A DNA stretch of 64,000 nucleotides from Curtobacterium caseinilyticum. Lineage in GTDB: Bacteria > Actinomycetota > Actinomycetes > Actinomycetales > Microbacteriaceae. Positions 47,625 through 54,987 of this stretch are shown here, one piece after another. Location: assembly GCF_030363035.1 (NCBI RefSeq), contig NZ_JAUCMN010000010.1, positions 62,001-126,000 of the forward strand, read 5' to 3'. Positions within the stretch are counted from its first letter, which is position 1, and every line of letters begins with the position of its first letter. A program made the position numbers and the translations under genes. Below the pieces are notes generated by a model. That model was given only the letters and a program-made list of their open reading frames with translations. It had not been told where the DNA came from and made no database searches.

Positions 47625-48065
47625 ATGACGACCGTGGATCCCAAGGGGGGCGCGCTCGACGCGGCCGAGCTCGCCCGTCGCCTCAACCTGCTCCTCGACT
47701 TCGAGGAGTCGCAGCGCGGCGCCCCGGTGCCGTTCGCTGCGATCGAGGAGTACGTCGCGGCGCAGGGCGGCTCGCTCTCGCGGGCGAAGTGGACGTACAT
47801 GCTCTCCGGTGACGGTCGGCGCAACCGCGACAGTGAGCTCCTGCGTCTGCTCGCCGGGTTCTTCGAGGTCGACGAACGCTTCCTGCTCGAGGACAGTGCC
47901 GTCCCGGAGCGCATCGGGGCGCAGATCGAACTCGTGCGCGCGCTGCGATCGGCCCGCGTGAGCGGGTTCGCGGCCCGGACGTTCCCGGGGGAGCTGTCGC
48001 CCGAGGCCCTGCGGCGCATCGCCCAGGTGCTCGAGGAGGAGTCGGCTCGAGGGGGTGTCGCGTGA
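47625..48065 (+). CDS. HTH (XRE/EspR-like) regulator, first gene of a regulator-peptidase-membrane triad
   Basis: 146 aa. Residues about 10-90 look like a helix-turn-helix domain of the XRE/EspR type: ELARRLNLLLDFEESQ, IEEYVAAQGGSLSRAKWTYM, LLRLLAGFFEVDERFLLED; the last block is the typical 'wait and size' ending seen in EspR-like proteins. The C-terminal 50 residues are helical. ATG at 47625 has GGAGGAG about 10 bases upstream. The stop overlaps the start of an ImmA/IrrE-type peptidase gene, the arrangement of phage and ICE ImmR-ImmA pairs, but without any mobile-element gene nearby. Confidence 0.8.
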   Translation: MTTVDPKGGALDAAELARRLNLLLDFEESQRGAPVPFAAIEEYVAAQGGSLSRAKWTYMLSGDGRRNRDSELLRLLAGFFEVDERFLLEDSAVPERIGAQIELVRALRSARVSGFAARTFPGELSPEALRRIAQVLEEESARGGVA

Positions 48066-48523
48066 CGGACGCGTCGGTCGAGTCGTTCTGGGCACGCGGG
48101 GTCGCCGAGGGGTGGTCGGACATCGACGAGGCGGTCGCGGCCGCCGCCGACCACGTCGGCAAGCCCGTCGTCGTGCGCGAAGAGGCGTTCCTCAGCACCG
48201 AGCCGGTGTGCGGGTTCGTGGCGACGCTCGAGCACCAGCACCTGGTGATGATCTCGCCGACCACGTCGGAGACGTTCCGCTCGTTCGTCATCGGGCACGA
48301 GCTCGGTCACGTCCTGCACCGGCACCACGAGCACGCAGCGCAGTCGGCGTACGTGCGCGACGTGATCCCCGACGTGCCGGAGTACAAGGTCGAGCGTGCG
48401 CTGGCCCGCGGGCTGTTCTCGAACGACTACGAGCACGAGGCGGAGCTCTTCGCCGACCGGCTCGCTGCCCTGATCCGCTCGAACCGCGGTCGTCCGAGCG
48501 CCTTCCGCGGGGTCTTCGGGTGA
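48062..48523 (+). CDS. ImmA/IrrE-family metallopeptidase
   Basis: 153 aa. Zinc motif HELGHVLH (His79, Glu80, His83) with the downstream acidic ligand in EHEAELFAD (Glu126), the layout of COG2856/ImmA-IrrE proteases, which cleave or inactivate partner HTH repressors. PVCGFVATLEHQHLVMISP precedes the catalytic helix, as usual. The C-terminal tail is short. GTG at 48062 overlaps the stop of the HTH gene by 4 bases (GTGA), and the stop overlaps the GTG of the membrane protein. Predicted role: proteolytic relief of regulation by the coupled HTH protein (inference). Confidence 0.88.
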   Translation: MTDASVESFWARGVAEGWSDIDEAVAAAADHVGKPVVVREEAFLSTEPVCGFVATLEHQHLVMISPTTSETFRSFVIGHELGHVLHRHHEHAAQSAYVRDVIPDVPEYKVERALARGLFSNDYEHEAELFADRLAALIRSNRGRPSAFRGVFG

Positions 48524-49458
48524 TCGTCTCCGTCGCGATGGCGGTGGTCCTCGTCGTCGGGACGGCGGTGCTGTTCCGTCTGCAGCGCGCGCAGGACCGC
48601 ACGCTCGCGGTGACGTTCCTGCTCTTCACCGCGACGATCGTCGCGAACGTCGATCCGTTCTACCGCTGGATCGATCCGCTGGTGGGTGGTCGCAACGTCG
48701 TGACGGTCGTCGCCGACTGCTTGATGATCGCGGGGACGAGCACGCTGCTCTGGGGCGTCGCGAAGGCGGTCGGTGCGGCGTGGCCCTGGCTCCGCACCAC
48801 GATCGCCGTCGCCTTCCTGGTCGTCGTGGTGGTGGTCGTGTCGGCGTTCGTCCTGCTCGACCAGCCGCCGACGACCACGACCTTCATGCTCGTCGCGGGG
48901 CACCAGCCGGCCGCGGCCGTCTACTCGATCGCGCAGACCACCTACCTCGGGACCGCGGTCGGTGCGACGGCGGTCATCTGCCTCCTGCGCCTGCGTGAGG
49001 CCCGGACGCGGGCGGACCTGGTCGGGCTCTGGGTGATCGTCCTCGGCGGCGTCCTCGGCGTCGTCCGGATGGTCGTCGTCGCGGTGATGGACGTCGCCCA
49101 CGTGGTCGGTCGGACCGACGTCACCCGTGCCCTCACCCCGCCGTACGACGTGACCACGCCCGGAGCCGTGCTCTGCATGGCGTCCGGGATGCTGTTGCTC
49201 GTCATCGGTCACCAGCTCTCGCGTCGGCGTCGAGCGCTGCGCCTCGACGCCGCCCTGGCCGCCCTGGCGCCGCTGCACGAGCGCATCGGGACGGACAATG
49301 CGTACCCGGCGTCCGAGGACACGGCGACGCGCCTGAGCCGCACCATCGTCGAGATCAACGACGGTGCCCGTCGCGCACGGACGCCGCTCGGCGCCGACGA
49401 ACGCGCGGTGCTCGCAGCGGCGGAGTCGGCGCTCGAGGACGCCGGCGGACCCGCCTGA
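48520..49458 (+). CDS. Seven-helix membrane protein, MAB_1171c-like, coupled to the ImmA/IrrE peptidase
   Basis: 312 aa. About seven hydrophobic segments in residues 1-235 (VIVSVAMAVVLVVGTAVLF, TFLLFTATIVANVDPFYRW, ...), then a C-terminal cytoplasmic domain of about 75 residues with ALAALAPLHERIGTDN and RLSRTIVEINDGARRAR. The N-terminal membrane part plus this tail resembles the MAB_1171c-type putative transporters that often neighbour ImmA/IrrE and HTH genes in Actinobacteria. It could be a sensor feeding the protease/regulator pair; that is inference. GTG at 48520 overlaps the peptidase stop by 4 bases. Confidence 0.75.
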   Translation: MIVSVAMAVVLVVGTAVLFRLQRAQDRTLAVTFLLFTATIVANVDPFYRWIDPLVGGRNVVTVVADCLMIAGTSTLLWGVAKAVGAAWPWLRTTIAVAFLVVVVVVVSAFVLLDQPPTTTTFMLVAGHQPAAAVYSIAQTTYLGTAVGATAVICLLRLREARTRADLVGLWVIVLGGVLGVVRMVVVAVMDVAHVVGRTDVTRALTPPYDVTTPGAVLCMASGMLLLVIGHQLSRRRRALRLDAALAALAPLHERIGTDNAYPASEDTATRLSRTIVEINDGARRARTPLGADERAVLAAAESALEDAGGPA

Positions 49459-49525
49459 CGCGACCGTCCTGCATCGGTACGGTCACGTTCCCGAGGAGCG
49501 CTCGACCTCAGCCGGTACAGCCGTG

Positions 49526-49548
49526 TAGGGTCTGTAGCACGTGCTACA
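49526..49548 (+). promoter_or_regulatory. -10 box (TAGGGT) followed by a 16-bp perfect palindrome
   Basis: TAGGGT (49526-49531), then TGTAGCACGTGCTACA (49533-49548), a perfect palindrome across the expected transcription start. A GTG begins at 49541, 9 bases after the -10. Good operator candidate. Confidence 0.5.
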
Positions 49549-49672
49549 CAGCGGGATCCCCGCGCTGCAGCACGCCGGGGAGGTCTCGGCCGCGTTGGGG
49601 GCGGCCGAGCACCCCCGGACCCACGCCGTCGTCCGGGCGGCGTGCTGCGTGCTGTCTAGACTCGTCGGGTGA
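49541..49672 (+). CDS. Putative small leaderless gene, 43 codons
   Basis: GTG at 49541 opens a 43-codon frame that begins VLHSGIPALQHAGEVSAALG and ends RAACCVLSRLVG, with its TGA at 49670-49672. The stop overlaps the GTG of the next gene by 4 bases (GTGA), a coupling pattern used throughout this window, and the -10 spacing fits the local leaderless rule. Against it: short length, overlap with strong RNA hairpins, and a second -10 (49657-49662) inside it. No family recognised. It may be a real small protein, a regulatory upstream ORF, or chance. Confidence 0.35.
   Translation: MLHSGIPALQHAGEVSAALGAAEHPRTHAVVRAACCVLSRLVG
49551..49647. other. Dyad-rich intergenic segment, candidate structured RNA
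   Basis: Consecutive stems: GCGGG/CCCGC (49551-49555 with 49559-49563). An outer 10-base stem, CAGCACGCCG (49568-49577) / CGGCGTGCTG (49638-49647), encloses a 9-base hairpin, CTCGGCCGC (49585-49593) / GCGGCCGAG (49601-49609). The segment could be a cis-regulatory RNA or terminator/attenuator upstream of the SCO4848-like gene. High GC makes chance stems common, but the 10+9 nesting is perfect. Confidence 0.4.
49657..49662 (+). promoter_or_regulatory. -10 box (TAGACT), leaderless
   Basis: TAGACT ends 6 bases before the GTG at 49669; no RBS. Confidence 0.55.
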
Positions 49673-49881
49673 CCGTCTTCGCCGCCATCGTCCTGTTCGT
49701 CGCCGCCGTCTTCAACGTCGTGACCTGGCCGCGGTTCTTCCAGCGGGTCGCGAAGGACCCCCGGGCGCGTGACGCGGCCGGCAAGCCGACGACGTTCTGG
49801 ACCGTCCACCTCGTGCTGCTGCTGATCGCCCTCGCGATCGCCCTCGCCGCCGTGGTCGCGGGCATCCTGCTGTTCGTCTGA
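49669..49881 (+). CDS. SCO4848-family small membrane protein
   Basis: 70 aa. Two membrane segments (residues 2-20 and 46-70) flank the conserved loop NVVTWPRFFQRVAKDPRARD, which matches the SCO4848 family of small actinobacterial membrane proteins of unknown function. GTG start at 49669 follows a TAGACT -10 by 6 bases. It may be coupled to the putative small gene ending at 49672. Followed by a degenerate copy of the dispersed palindrome. Confidence 0.82.
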   Translation: MTVFAAIVLFVAAVFNVVTWPRFFQRVAKDPRARDAAGKPTTFWTVHLVLLLIALAIALAAVVAGILLFV

Positions 49882-49903
49882 CGGACCGGCGCGACCGCCC
49901 ACC

Positions 49904-49946
49904 GGACGGGAGGCGCTGGGCACGTCCGGCACCGCGCCTCCCGTCC
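49904..49946. repeat. Dispersed palindrome copy 4 (degenerate); probable terminator
   Basis: Arms GGACGGGAGGCGC (49904-49916) and GCGCCTCCCGTCC (49934-49946) are perfect, but the centre has decayed to a 17-base loop with only traces of the GGTGCC core. Confidence 0.75.
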
Positions 49947-49968
49947 CGTCTCCTGGTCCGGCAACCCC

Positions 49969-50036
49969 GTGGGGCGTCCCGCCCGTCGTGGGGCGTCCCG
50001 CCCGTCGTGCGACGCCCGGCCCGTCGTGCGACGCCG
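49969..50036. repeat. 19-bp tandem repeat, about 3.6 copies
   Basis: GTGGGGCGTCCCGCCCGTC at 49969 and 49988, then the variant GTGCGACGCCCGGCCCGTC at 50007 and a partial copy. Sits in the 243-base gene-free spacer between two converging genes. Confidence 0.8.
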
Positions 50037-50124
50037 CAGGATCCGGCGGTGCGTCGCCGTCCCGGCGGCGTCCCGACGTGCCAGGCGTGCCGCCGTGCCG
50101 TCGGCGTCTCGTACTCGCGCCGCC

Positions 50125-50430
50125 TCAGGACGCCGCAGGCAGCGGCGCACCGAGCGCCCGCCCGAGCCCGAGCCGCACGACCCGCTCGTCGCTCGTGTCG
50201 AGCAGCACCCGGAAGGTGTCGTCGGCGCAGACGAACTCCACGCAGACCGCGTCGAAGTCGCACGGCTCGATGCGCCATCCGCTGCTCTGCTCGACCGGCA
50301 CCTGCGTCAGGCCGTCGCGTTCGAAGCTCGTCTCGGCGCGCACGGTGTCTGCGTAGACCCGGATCCGTCCGAAGGTGCCACGCCACGTCAGCTGCACGTC
50401 GAGGGTGGGGGAGACAGAAGGGTCCGGCAC
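50125..50430 (-). CDS. Conserved hypothetical protein, 101 aa
   Basis: Small soluble protein with alternating strands: LDVQLTWRGTFGRIRVYADT, SSGWRIEPCDFDAVCVEFVC, FRVLLDTSDERVVRLGLGRA. No membrane segment, signal or known motif; two Cys-containing strands. GTG at 50430 has TACGAT 6 bases upstream on the minus strand (leaderless). No family recognised. Codon and third-position GC pattern agree with neighbours, supporting a real gene. Confidence 0.65.
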   Translation of the reverse strand: MPDPSVSPTLDVQLTWRGTFGRIRVYADTVRAETSFERDGLTQVPVEQSSGWRIEPCDFDAVCVEFVCADDTFRVLLDTSDERVVRLGLGRALGAPLPAAS

Positions 50431-50436
50431 GCGCCG

Positions 50437-50442
50437 ATCGTA
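50437..50442 (-). promoter_or_regulatory. -10 box (TACGAT), leaderless
   Basis: TACGAT on the minus strand, 6 bases before the GTG at 50430. Confidence 0.5.
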
Positions 50443-50490
50443 CCGGCGCGCACCGGACCCTGCTCGCCCGGCGGACGAGAACGCTGCGTC

Positions 50491-50507
50491 GCCGGGATCA
50501 TCCCGGC
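50491..50507 (-). terminator. Short hairpin after the amino-acid permease
   Basis: GCCGGGA (50491-50497) / TCCCGGC (50501-50507) with loop TCA, 22 bases beyond the permease stop on the minus strand. Confidence 0.5.
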
Positions 50508-50529
50508 TCCGAGCGCCCGTCGTCCTGGG

Positions 50530-52077
50530 TCATCCGCGGTCGTCGCCCCGGTCCTCCGCGCCGTCACGACGGACCTGGTTCGCCGGGTTCCGGACCCCGA
50601 TCGGGTACGGACCGGTGACGCCCTCGCGGAGTGCCGCGATGCGGAGGATGCGGTCGCGCTGCAGGAACCAGCCGACGACCAGCAGCGGGATGATGACCAC
50701 GAGCGAGGCGATCGTGTACGTGCCCACCGGGTAGTCGATCGCCATGAGCACGATCACCGAGGCGAGGAACGCGAGCGTCAGCCACGAGGTCACCGGAGCA
50801 CCCGGCAGCTTGAACGACGGCTCCTTCGCGAGACCCTGCTTCGCCCACTGCCGCAGCTTCATCTGGCAGAGGATGATCGTGCCCCATGCGGTGATGATGC
50901 CGAGGCTGGCGACGTTGAGCGCGATCTCGAACGCCTGCTTCGGCACGAAGTAGTTGAGCGCGACCCCCGCGACCGTGAACGCCGCCGTCAGCAGGATGCC
51001 CGCGTAGGGCACGCCGCCCTCCGACATCTTCGTGGTCCACTTCGGCGCGGAGCCGTTCATGCCCATCGAGTGCAGGGCGCGACCGGTCGAGTACAGCCCG
51101 GCGTTGAGCGAGGACAGCGCGGCGGTGAGCACGACGAAGTTCATGATCGATCCGGCGACGACCCCGACCTGCGGGTTGCCGAGCGACGAGAAGAACGTGA
51201 CGAACGGGCTCTGCCCGTCCTTGTACGAGGTGTACGGCAGGAGCAGGGAGAGCAGGACGACCGACCCGACGTAGAAGACCGCGATGCGGAAGACGACGGA
51301 GTTGATGGCGCGGGGGATGACCTTCTCGGTGTCCTGGGTCTCGCCGGACGCGGTACCGACGAGTTCGATGGCCGCGTAGGCGAACACGACGCCCTGGACG
51401 ACGAGGACCGCGGGCAGCACACCGTTCGGGATGAGCCCGCCGTTGTCGGCCCAGATCGAGAAGCCCGTGCGGACGGCCTCGCCACCGGTCTCGACCGGGA
51501 AGGCGAAGACCAGCCACACGAGCGCGATCACGAGGAACGCCACGAGTGCGGCGACCTTGATGAGCGCGAACCAGAACTCGAGCTCGCCGAACACCTTGAC
51601 GGCGACCATGTTGGCGGCGAGCACGACGACGAGCGCGATGAGCGCGAGCAACCACTGCGGTGCCGCGGTGAACGCGCTCCAGTAGTGGAGGTACAGCGCG
51701 ACGGCGGTGGTGTCCACGATCGAGGTCATCGCCCAGTTCAGGAAGTACATCCACCCGGCCGCGTAGGCGAACTTCTCGCCGTAGAACTCGCGGGCGTAGG
51801 AGATGAACGACCCCGATGAGGGGCGGTGCAGCACGAGCTCGCCGAGCGCGCGGAGGATGAAGAACGCGAAGACACCCGCGATCAGGTAGGTCACCGCCAG
51901 GGCCGGACCCGCTGTGTTCAGCCGGCCACCCGCGCCGAGGAAGAGTCCGGTGCCGATCGCCCCGCCGATCGCGATCATCTGCAGTTGCCGGGGCTTCAGA
52001 CCGTGCTGGTAGCCCTCCTGCTCGTGCGAGAAGTCGTTCGCGGGCTTCGCAACACCCGTGTCGTTCTGCGCTGTCAT
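50530..52077 (-). CDS. Amino acid permease, APC superfamily (AAT/AnsP-like)
   Basis: 515 aa with about 12 membrane segments. N-terminal [20 protein letters not shown] then [16 protein letters not shown] is the diagnostic first helix of AAT-family permeases. Further family blocks are [20 protein letters not shown] and [20 protein letters not shown]. Closest in pattern to asparagine/aromatic amino-acid permeases; the substrate is not determined. ATG at 52077 has TAGGTT 7 bases upstream on the minus strand, with no RBS. The C-terminus is acidic/Arg-rich ([13 protein letters not shown]). Divergent from the MscS gene. Confidence 0.93.
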   Translation of the reverse strand: MTAQNDTGVAKPANDFSHEQEGYQHGLKPRQLQMIAIGGAIGTGLFLGAGGRLNTAGPALAVTYLIAGVFAFFILRALGELVLHRPSSGSFISYAREFYGEKFAYAAGWMYFLNWAMTSIVDTTAVALYLHYWSAFTAAPQWLLALIALVVVLAANMVAVKVFGELEFWFALIKVAALVAFLVIALVWLVFAFPVETGGEAVRTGFSIWADNGGLIPNGVLPAVLVVQGVVFAYAAIELVGTASGETQDTEKVIPRAINSVVFRIAVFYVGSVVLLSLLLPYTSYKDGQSPFVTFFSSLGNPQVGVVAGSIMNFVVLTAALSSLNAGLYSTGRALHSMGMNGSAPKWTTKMSEGGVPYAGILLTAAFTVAGVALNYFVPKQAFEIALNVASLGIITAWGTIILCQMKLRQWAKQGLAKEPSFKLPGAPVTSWLTLAFLASVIVLMAIDYPVGTYTIASLVVIIPLLVVGWFLQRDRILRIAALREGVTGPYPIGVRNPANQVRRDGAEDRGDDRG

Positions 52078-52084
52078 GCGCGCC

Positions 52085-52090
52085 AACCTA
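52085..52090 (-). promoter_or_regulatory. -10 box (TAGGTT), leaderless permease
   Basis: TAGGTT on the minus strand, 7 bases before the ATG at 52077. Confidence 0.5.
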
Positions 52091-52191
52091 CATGCGCTGA
52101 CAGCCGCGGGCGGACCCCGGCGCCGGTCTGTACGAGCCCACAGGTGGACCACGCTGAGTGTCGCGGAGCCCGGCTCCGACACCATGGACGG

Positions 52192-53370
52192 ATGGACATC
52201 CTCCTCCGACTCCTCGTCGCGATCGGGTTCGCCCTGCTCGTGACGGCCGCCGCGGCGCTCGTCCTGCACCTGGTCCTGCGCACGATCGCACGCCGGGAAC
52301 GATGGGCCGCCGTGCTGTCCCGACGGACGAAGCACCCGTTCCGCACGATGCTCCTCGTGGCGATGCTCTGGGTCGCGTTCACGTCGAGCATCCCGCACCA
52401 CGAGGACACGTACCCGTGGCGCGACGAGGTCTCGCACGCCTTCCTCATCGCGACGATCGCCCTCGGGTGCTGGCTGGCGTGCGAGATCGCGATCTTCCTC
52501 GAGGACCTCGGCCTGCACCGGTACCGCGTGGACGTGCCGGACAACCGGGTCGCGCGCCGCATCCGGACCCAGGTCCTCATCATCCGGCGGCTCACCGTCG
52601 CCGTCCTCGTCATCATCGCGGTCGGCGCGATCCTGCTGACCTTCCCGGGCGTCGAGGCCGCCGGCGCCAGCGTCCTGGCGTCGGCCGGGCTCATCTCGGT
52701 GGTCGCCGGCCTGGCGGCGCAGTCCACCCTCGGCAACGTGTTCGCGGGCATGCAGCTGGCGTTCTCCGGGTCGATCCGCGTCGACGACGTCGTCGTGGTC
52801 GAGCAGCAGTGGGGGCGCATCGAGGAGATCACCCTCACCTACGTCGTCGTCCACCTGTGGGACGACCGTCGGTTCGTGCTGCCGTCGACGTACTTCACGT
52901 CGACCCCGTTCGAGAACTGGACCCGGACCGGCAGCGAGCTCCTCGGGGCCGTCGAGTTCGACCTGGACTGGCGGATCAGCCCCACCGAGATGCGCGGGGA
53001 GCTCGACCGCATCCTGTCGACGTCGACCATCTGGGACGGCCGCACGAAGGTGCTCCAGGTGACCGACGCCGTGAGCGGGCTCGTCCGGGTCCGCATCCTG
53101 GTGTCCGCCCCGGACGCCGGCGGCCTGTTCGACCTGCGCTGCTACGTCCGCGAGGAGATGGTCGAGTGGATCCAGCGCGAGCACCCCGACGCGCTGCCCC
53201 GCCAGCGGGTGCAGGTCACGCAGGGCACCGAACGGGTCGGCGAACGCCGTCCGCGCACCGAGGAGCAGGACGCGGCGCTCTTCCGCGAGGGCGACGAGCG
53301 CACCGCGCTCTTCACCGGCCCGATCCAGACGTCCGGCATCCGACCGGACGAGGTCCCGCCGGAGCGCTGA
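52192..53370 (+). CDS. Mechanosensitive ion channel, MscS family
   Basis: 392 aa. Four or five membrane helices in residues 1-185. The pore-lining helix and following segment are [20 protein letters not shown] then [20 protein letters not shown], with the Gly/Ala-packed helix and the QS/GN-F hinge of MscS. The beta domain follows ([20 protein letters not shown]), then an alpha/beta cytoplasmic domain and an Arg/Glu-rich tail. Releases osmolytes on hypo-osmotic shock. ATG at 52192 is in frame; a nearby ATG at 52184 is not. No clear RBS. Ends at palindrome copy 5. Confidence 0.93.
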   Translation: MDILLRLLVAIGFALLVTAAAALVLHLVLRTIARRERWAAVLSRRTKHPFRTMLLVAMLWVAFTSSIPHHEDTYPWRDEVSHAFLIATIALGCWLACEIAIFLEDLGLHRYRVDVPDNRVARRIRTQVLIIRRLTVAVLVIIAVGAILLTFPGVEAAGASVLASAGLISVVAGLAAQSTLGNVFAGMQLAFSGSIRVDDVVVVEQQWGRIEEITLTYVVVHLWDDRRFVLPSTYFTSTPFENWTRTGSELLGAVEFDLDWRISPTEMRGELDRILSTSTIWDGRTKVLQVTDAVSGLVRVRILVSAPDAGGLFDLRCYVREEMVEWIQREHPDALPRQRVQVTQGTERVGERRPRTEEQDAALFREGDERTALFTGPIQTSGIRPDEVPPER

Positions 53371-53390
53371 GGAGTCGTGACGACACCACA

Positions 53391-53440
53391 CGACGGACGG
53401 GAGGCGCGGTACCAGCCGGTACCGCGCCTCCCGTCCGTCG
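53391..53440. repeat. Dispersed palindrome copy 5, 50 bp; probable bidirectional terminator
   Basis: 25-base arms, centre 53415/53416, one mismatch at the core. Core changed from GGTGCC to GGTACC on both arms, a second compensatory change in the family. Between converging stops at 53370 and 53473. Confidence 0.92.
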
Positions 53441-53472
53441 ACCGGTCACCGGGGTGACCGTGACGCGCGTCG

Positions 53473-53664
53473 CTAGCGCTGCCGCGCCTTCACCGCGCGG
53501 TCGTCCTCGACGACCGTGCCGATCGCGACGATCGTCGTGGACAGCCACGCGATCCACGTGAGCGCCAGGCGCCAGTCGCGCGGACCCTGCCGCGTCGTCT
53601 GCAGCACGCTGTAGCCGCTGATGATCGAACTCCACACCGCACCGCTGAACATGAACTTCCGCAC
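53473..53664 (-). CDS. Small membrane protein, 63 aa
   Basis: Two hydrophobic stretches (MFSGAVWSSIISGYSVL and LALTWIAWLSTTIVAIGTVV) separated by QTTRQGPRDWR; short charged C-terminus. GTG at 53664 has a strong AGGAGG about 6 bases upstream, and TAGCGT at 53692-53697 is a likely -10. Family not recognised. The good RBS and composition support a real gene. Confidence 0.68.
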   Translation of the reverse strand: MRKFMFSGAVWSSIISGYSVLQTTRQGPRDWRLALTWIAWLSTTIVAIGTVVEDDRAVKARQR

Positions 53665-53691
53665 GGGTTCCTCCTCCTGGTCGTCCCCGCC

Positions 53692-53711
53692 ACGCTACCG
53701 GCCAGTACATT
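53692..53711. promoter_or_regulatory. Closely spaced divergent -10 boxes
   Basis: Minus-strand TAGCGT (53692-53697) for the 63-aa membrane protein and plus-strand TACATT (53706-53711) for the permease at 53758 lie within 20 bases, so the two promoters must compete. Confidence 0.4.
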
Positions 53712-53757
53712 GGAGCGCCGCCGGTCGCCCTGCCGGGGCGCAGAGCGAGGAGTCACC

Positions 53758-54909
53758 GTGCGTCAGGCCGTCATCGGGGGAGCGCTGCTGGTCGTCGGCG
53801 CCGTGTGCGTCGCCCTCGGACTCCTGCCCCTGCCCGACCTCGCGGCCCTCGCCGAGCGGGTCGTCCCGGTGCTGGCGTTCGTGCTCGGGCTCACGATCGT
53901 CTCGGAGCTCGCGGCGGACGCCGGCGTGTTCGACCGGCTGGCCGACCTCGCGGCGCGCATCGGCGGCGGACGGACGATCGGCCTGTGGGTCGCGGTGGTC
54001 GTCCTCGCCGTGGTCTGCACCGTCTTCCTGAGCATCGACACGACGGCGGTCCTGCTCACGCCGATCGTCATCACGCTCGCCCGCCGCGTCGGTCTGCCGC
54101 CGATGCCGTTCGCGCTCACCACGGTCTGGCTGGCCAACACGGCGTCGCTCCTGCTGCCGGTGTCGAACCTCACGAACCTGCTCGCCGTCGACGGCATCGG
54201 CCTCGACGGACCGATCCCGTTCGCCGGCCTGATGGTCTGGGCGGCGCTCGCCGGGGTCGTGGTCCCGTGCGCCGTCCTGCTCGTGGTGTTCCGCGGGAAG
54301 CTGTTCGGTCGGTACACGCCGGTGGACGTCCGCCGACCGCGCGATCCGCTGTTCTTCTGGGCGGCCGCGGCCGTGCTGGTCGCACTCGTCGTCGCGCTCA
54401 CCGCCGGGGTCGAGGTGTGGGTCGCGGCACTCGTCGCGGCGGCCCTGCTCGTCGTGGTGGCGGCGTTCCGTGCCCCCTCCGAGCTCCGCCCCTCCCGTGT
54501 GCCGTGGTCGACGCTGGTGTTCGCGGCCGGCCTCTTCGTCGTCGTCGAGACGCTCCACACCACGGGGATCACCGACCCGATCGTGCGAGCGCTGTCCGGG
54601 GGCACGGACACCGGCTCGCTGCTGCTGCTCGGCGGAGCGGGCGGCATCGCGGCGAACCTCATCGACAACCTGCCCGGCTACCTGGTCCTCGAACCGGCGG
54701 CGGGGCACGAGGCCCTGCGGTACGCCGCGCTCCTGGTCGGCGTGAACGCGGGCTGCCTCATCACGCCGTGGGCCTCGCTCGCGACGCTGCTCTGGCACGC
54801 GCGCCTGGCGTCCGAGGGCGTGCACCTGTCGTGGGGTCGCTACATGGCGCTCGGCTGCGTCGTCGCGCCGCTCACCGTCGTGGCCGGTGTGCTCGCGCTC
54901 GCGACCTGA
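53758..54909 (+). CDS. ArsB/NhaD-type ion permease
   Basis: 383 aa with about 11 membrane segments, smaller than many ArsB proteins (about 420). Family blocks: CTVFLSIDTTAVLLTPIVIT (Asp-Thr-Thr in the transport core), NTASLLLPVSNLTNLLAVDG (the ArsB-type SNLTNLL hinge) and AANLIDNLPGYLVLEPAAG in the second half, the inverted-repeat counterpart. Could export arsenite/antimonite or exchange cations or dicarboxylates; no ars regulator or reductase is adjacent, so arsenic specificity is unproven. GTG at 53758 has GGAG 6-9 bases upstream. Confidence 0.85.
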   Translation: MRQAVIGGALLVVGAVCVALGLLPLPDLAALAERVVPVLAFVLGLTIVSELAADAGVFDRLADLAARIGGGRTIGLWVAVVVLAVVCTVFLSIDTTAVLLTPIVITLARRVGLPPMPFALTTVWLANTASLLLPVSNLTNLLAVDGIGLDGPIPFAGLMVWAALAGVVVPCAVLLVVFRGKLFGRYTPVDVRRPRDPLFFWAAAAVLVALVVALTAGVEVWVAALVAAALLVVVAAFRAPSELRPSRVPWSTLVFAAGLFVVVETLHTTGITDPIVRALSGGTDTGSLLLLGGAGGIAANLIDNLPGYLVLEPAAGHEALRYAALLVGVNAGCLITPWASLATLLWHARLASEGVHLSWGRYMALGCVVAPLTVVAGVLALAT

Positions 54910-54941
54910 GCGGACCGGCAGCTCGGGACCTGAACGGACCG

Positions 54942-54970
54942 GCAGGACCGGTGCCGTGAGCAGGTCCTGC
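54942..54970. terminator. Bidirectional hairpin between converging permease and corA
   Basis: 8-base stem GCAGGACC (54942-54949) / GGTCCTGC (54963-54970), 13-base loop, between stops at 54909 and 54988. Confidence 0.6.
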
Positions 54971-54987
54971 GAGGGCCGCGGGACCGG

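Noticed and set aside
53391..53440. Palindromes considered as insertion-sequence ends or attachment sites
   Set aside because: No transposase or integrase nearby, no target duplications, and the copies sit singly at gene ends, not in flanking pairs.
53758..54909. Calling the ArsB/NhaD-type permease an arsenite resistance gene
   Set aside because: No arsR, arsC or acr3 is adjacent, and the fold family covers several substrates, so the specific name is not justified.
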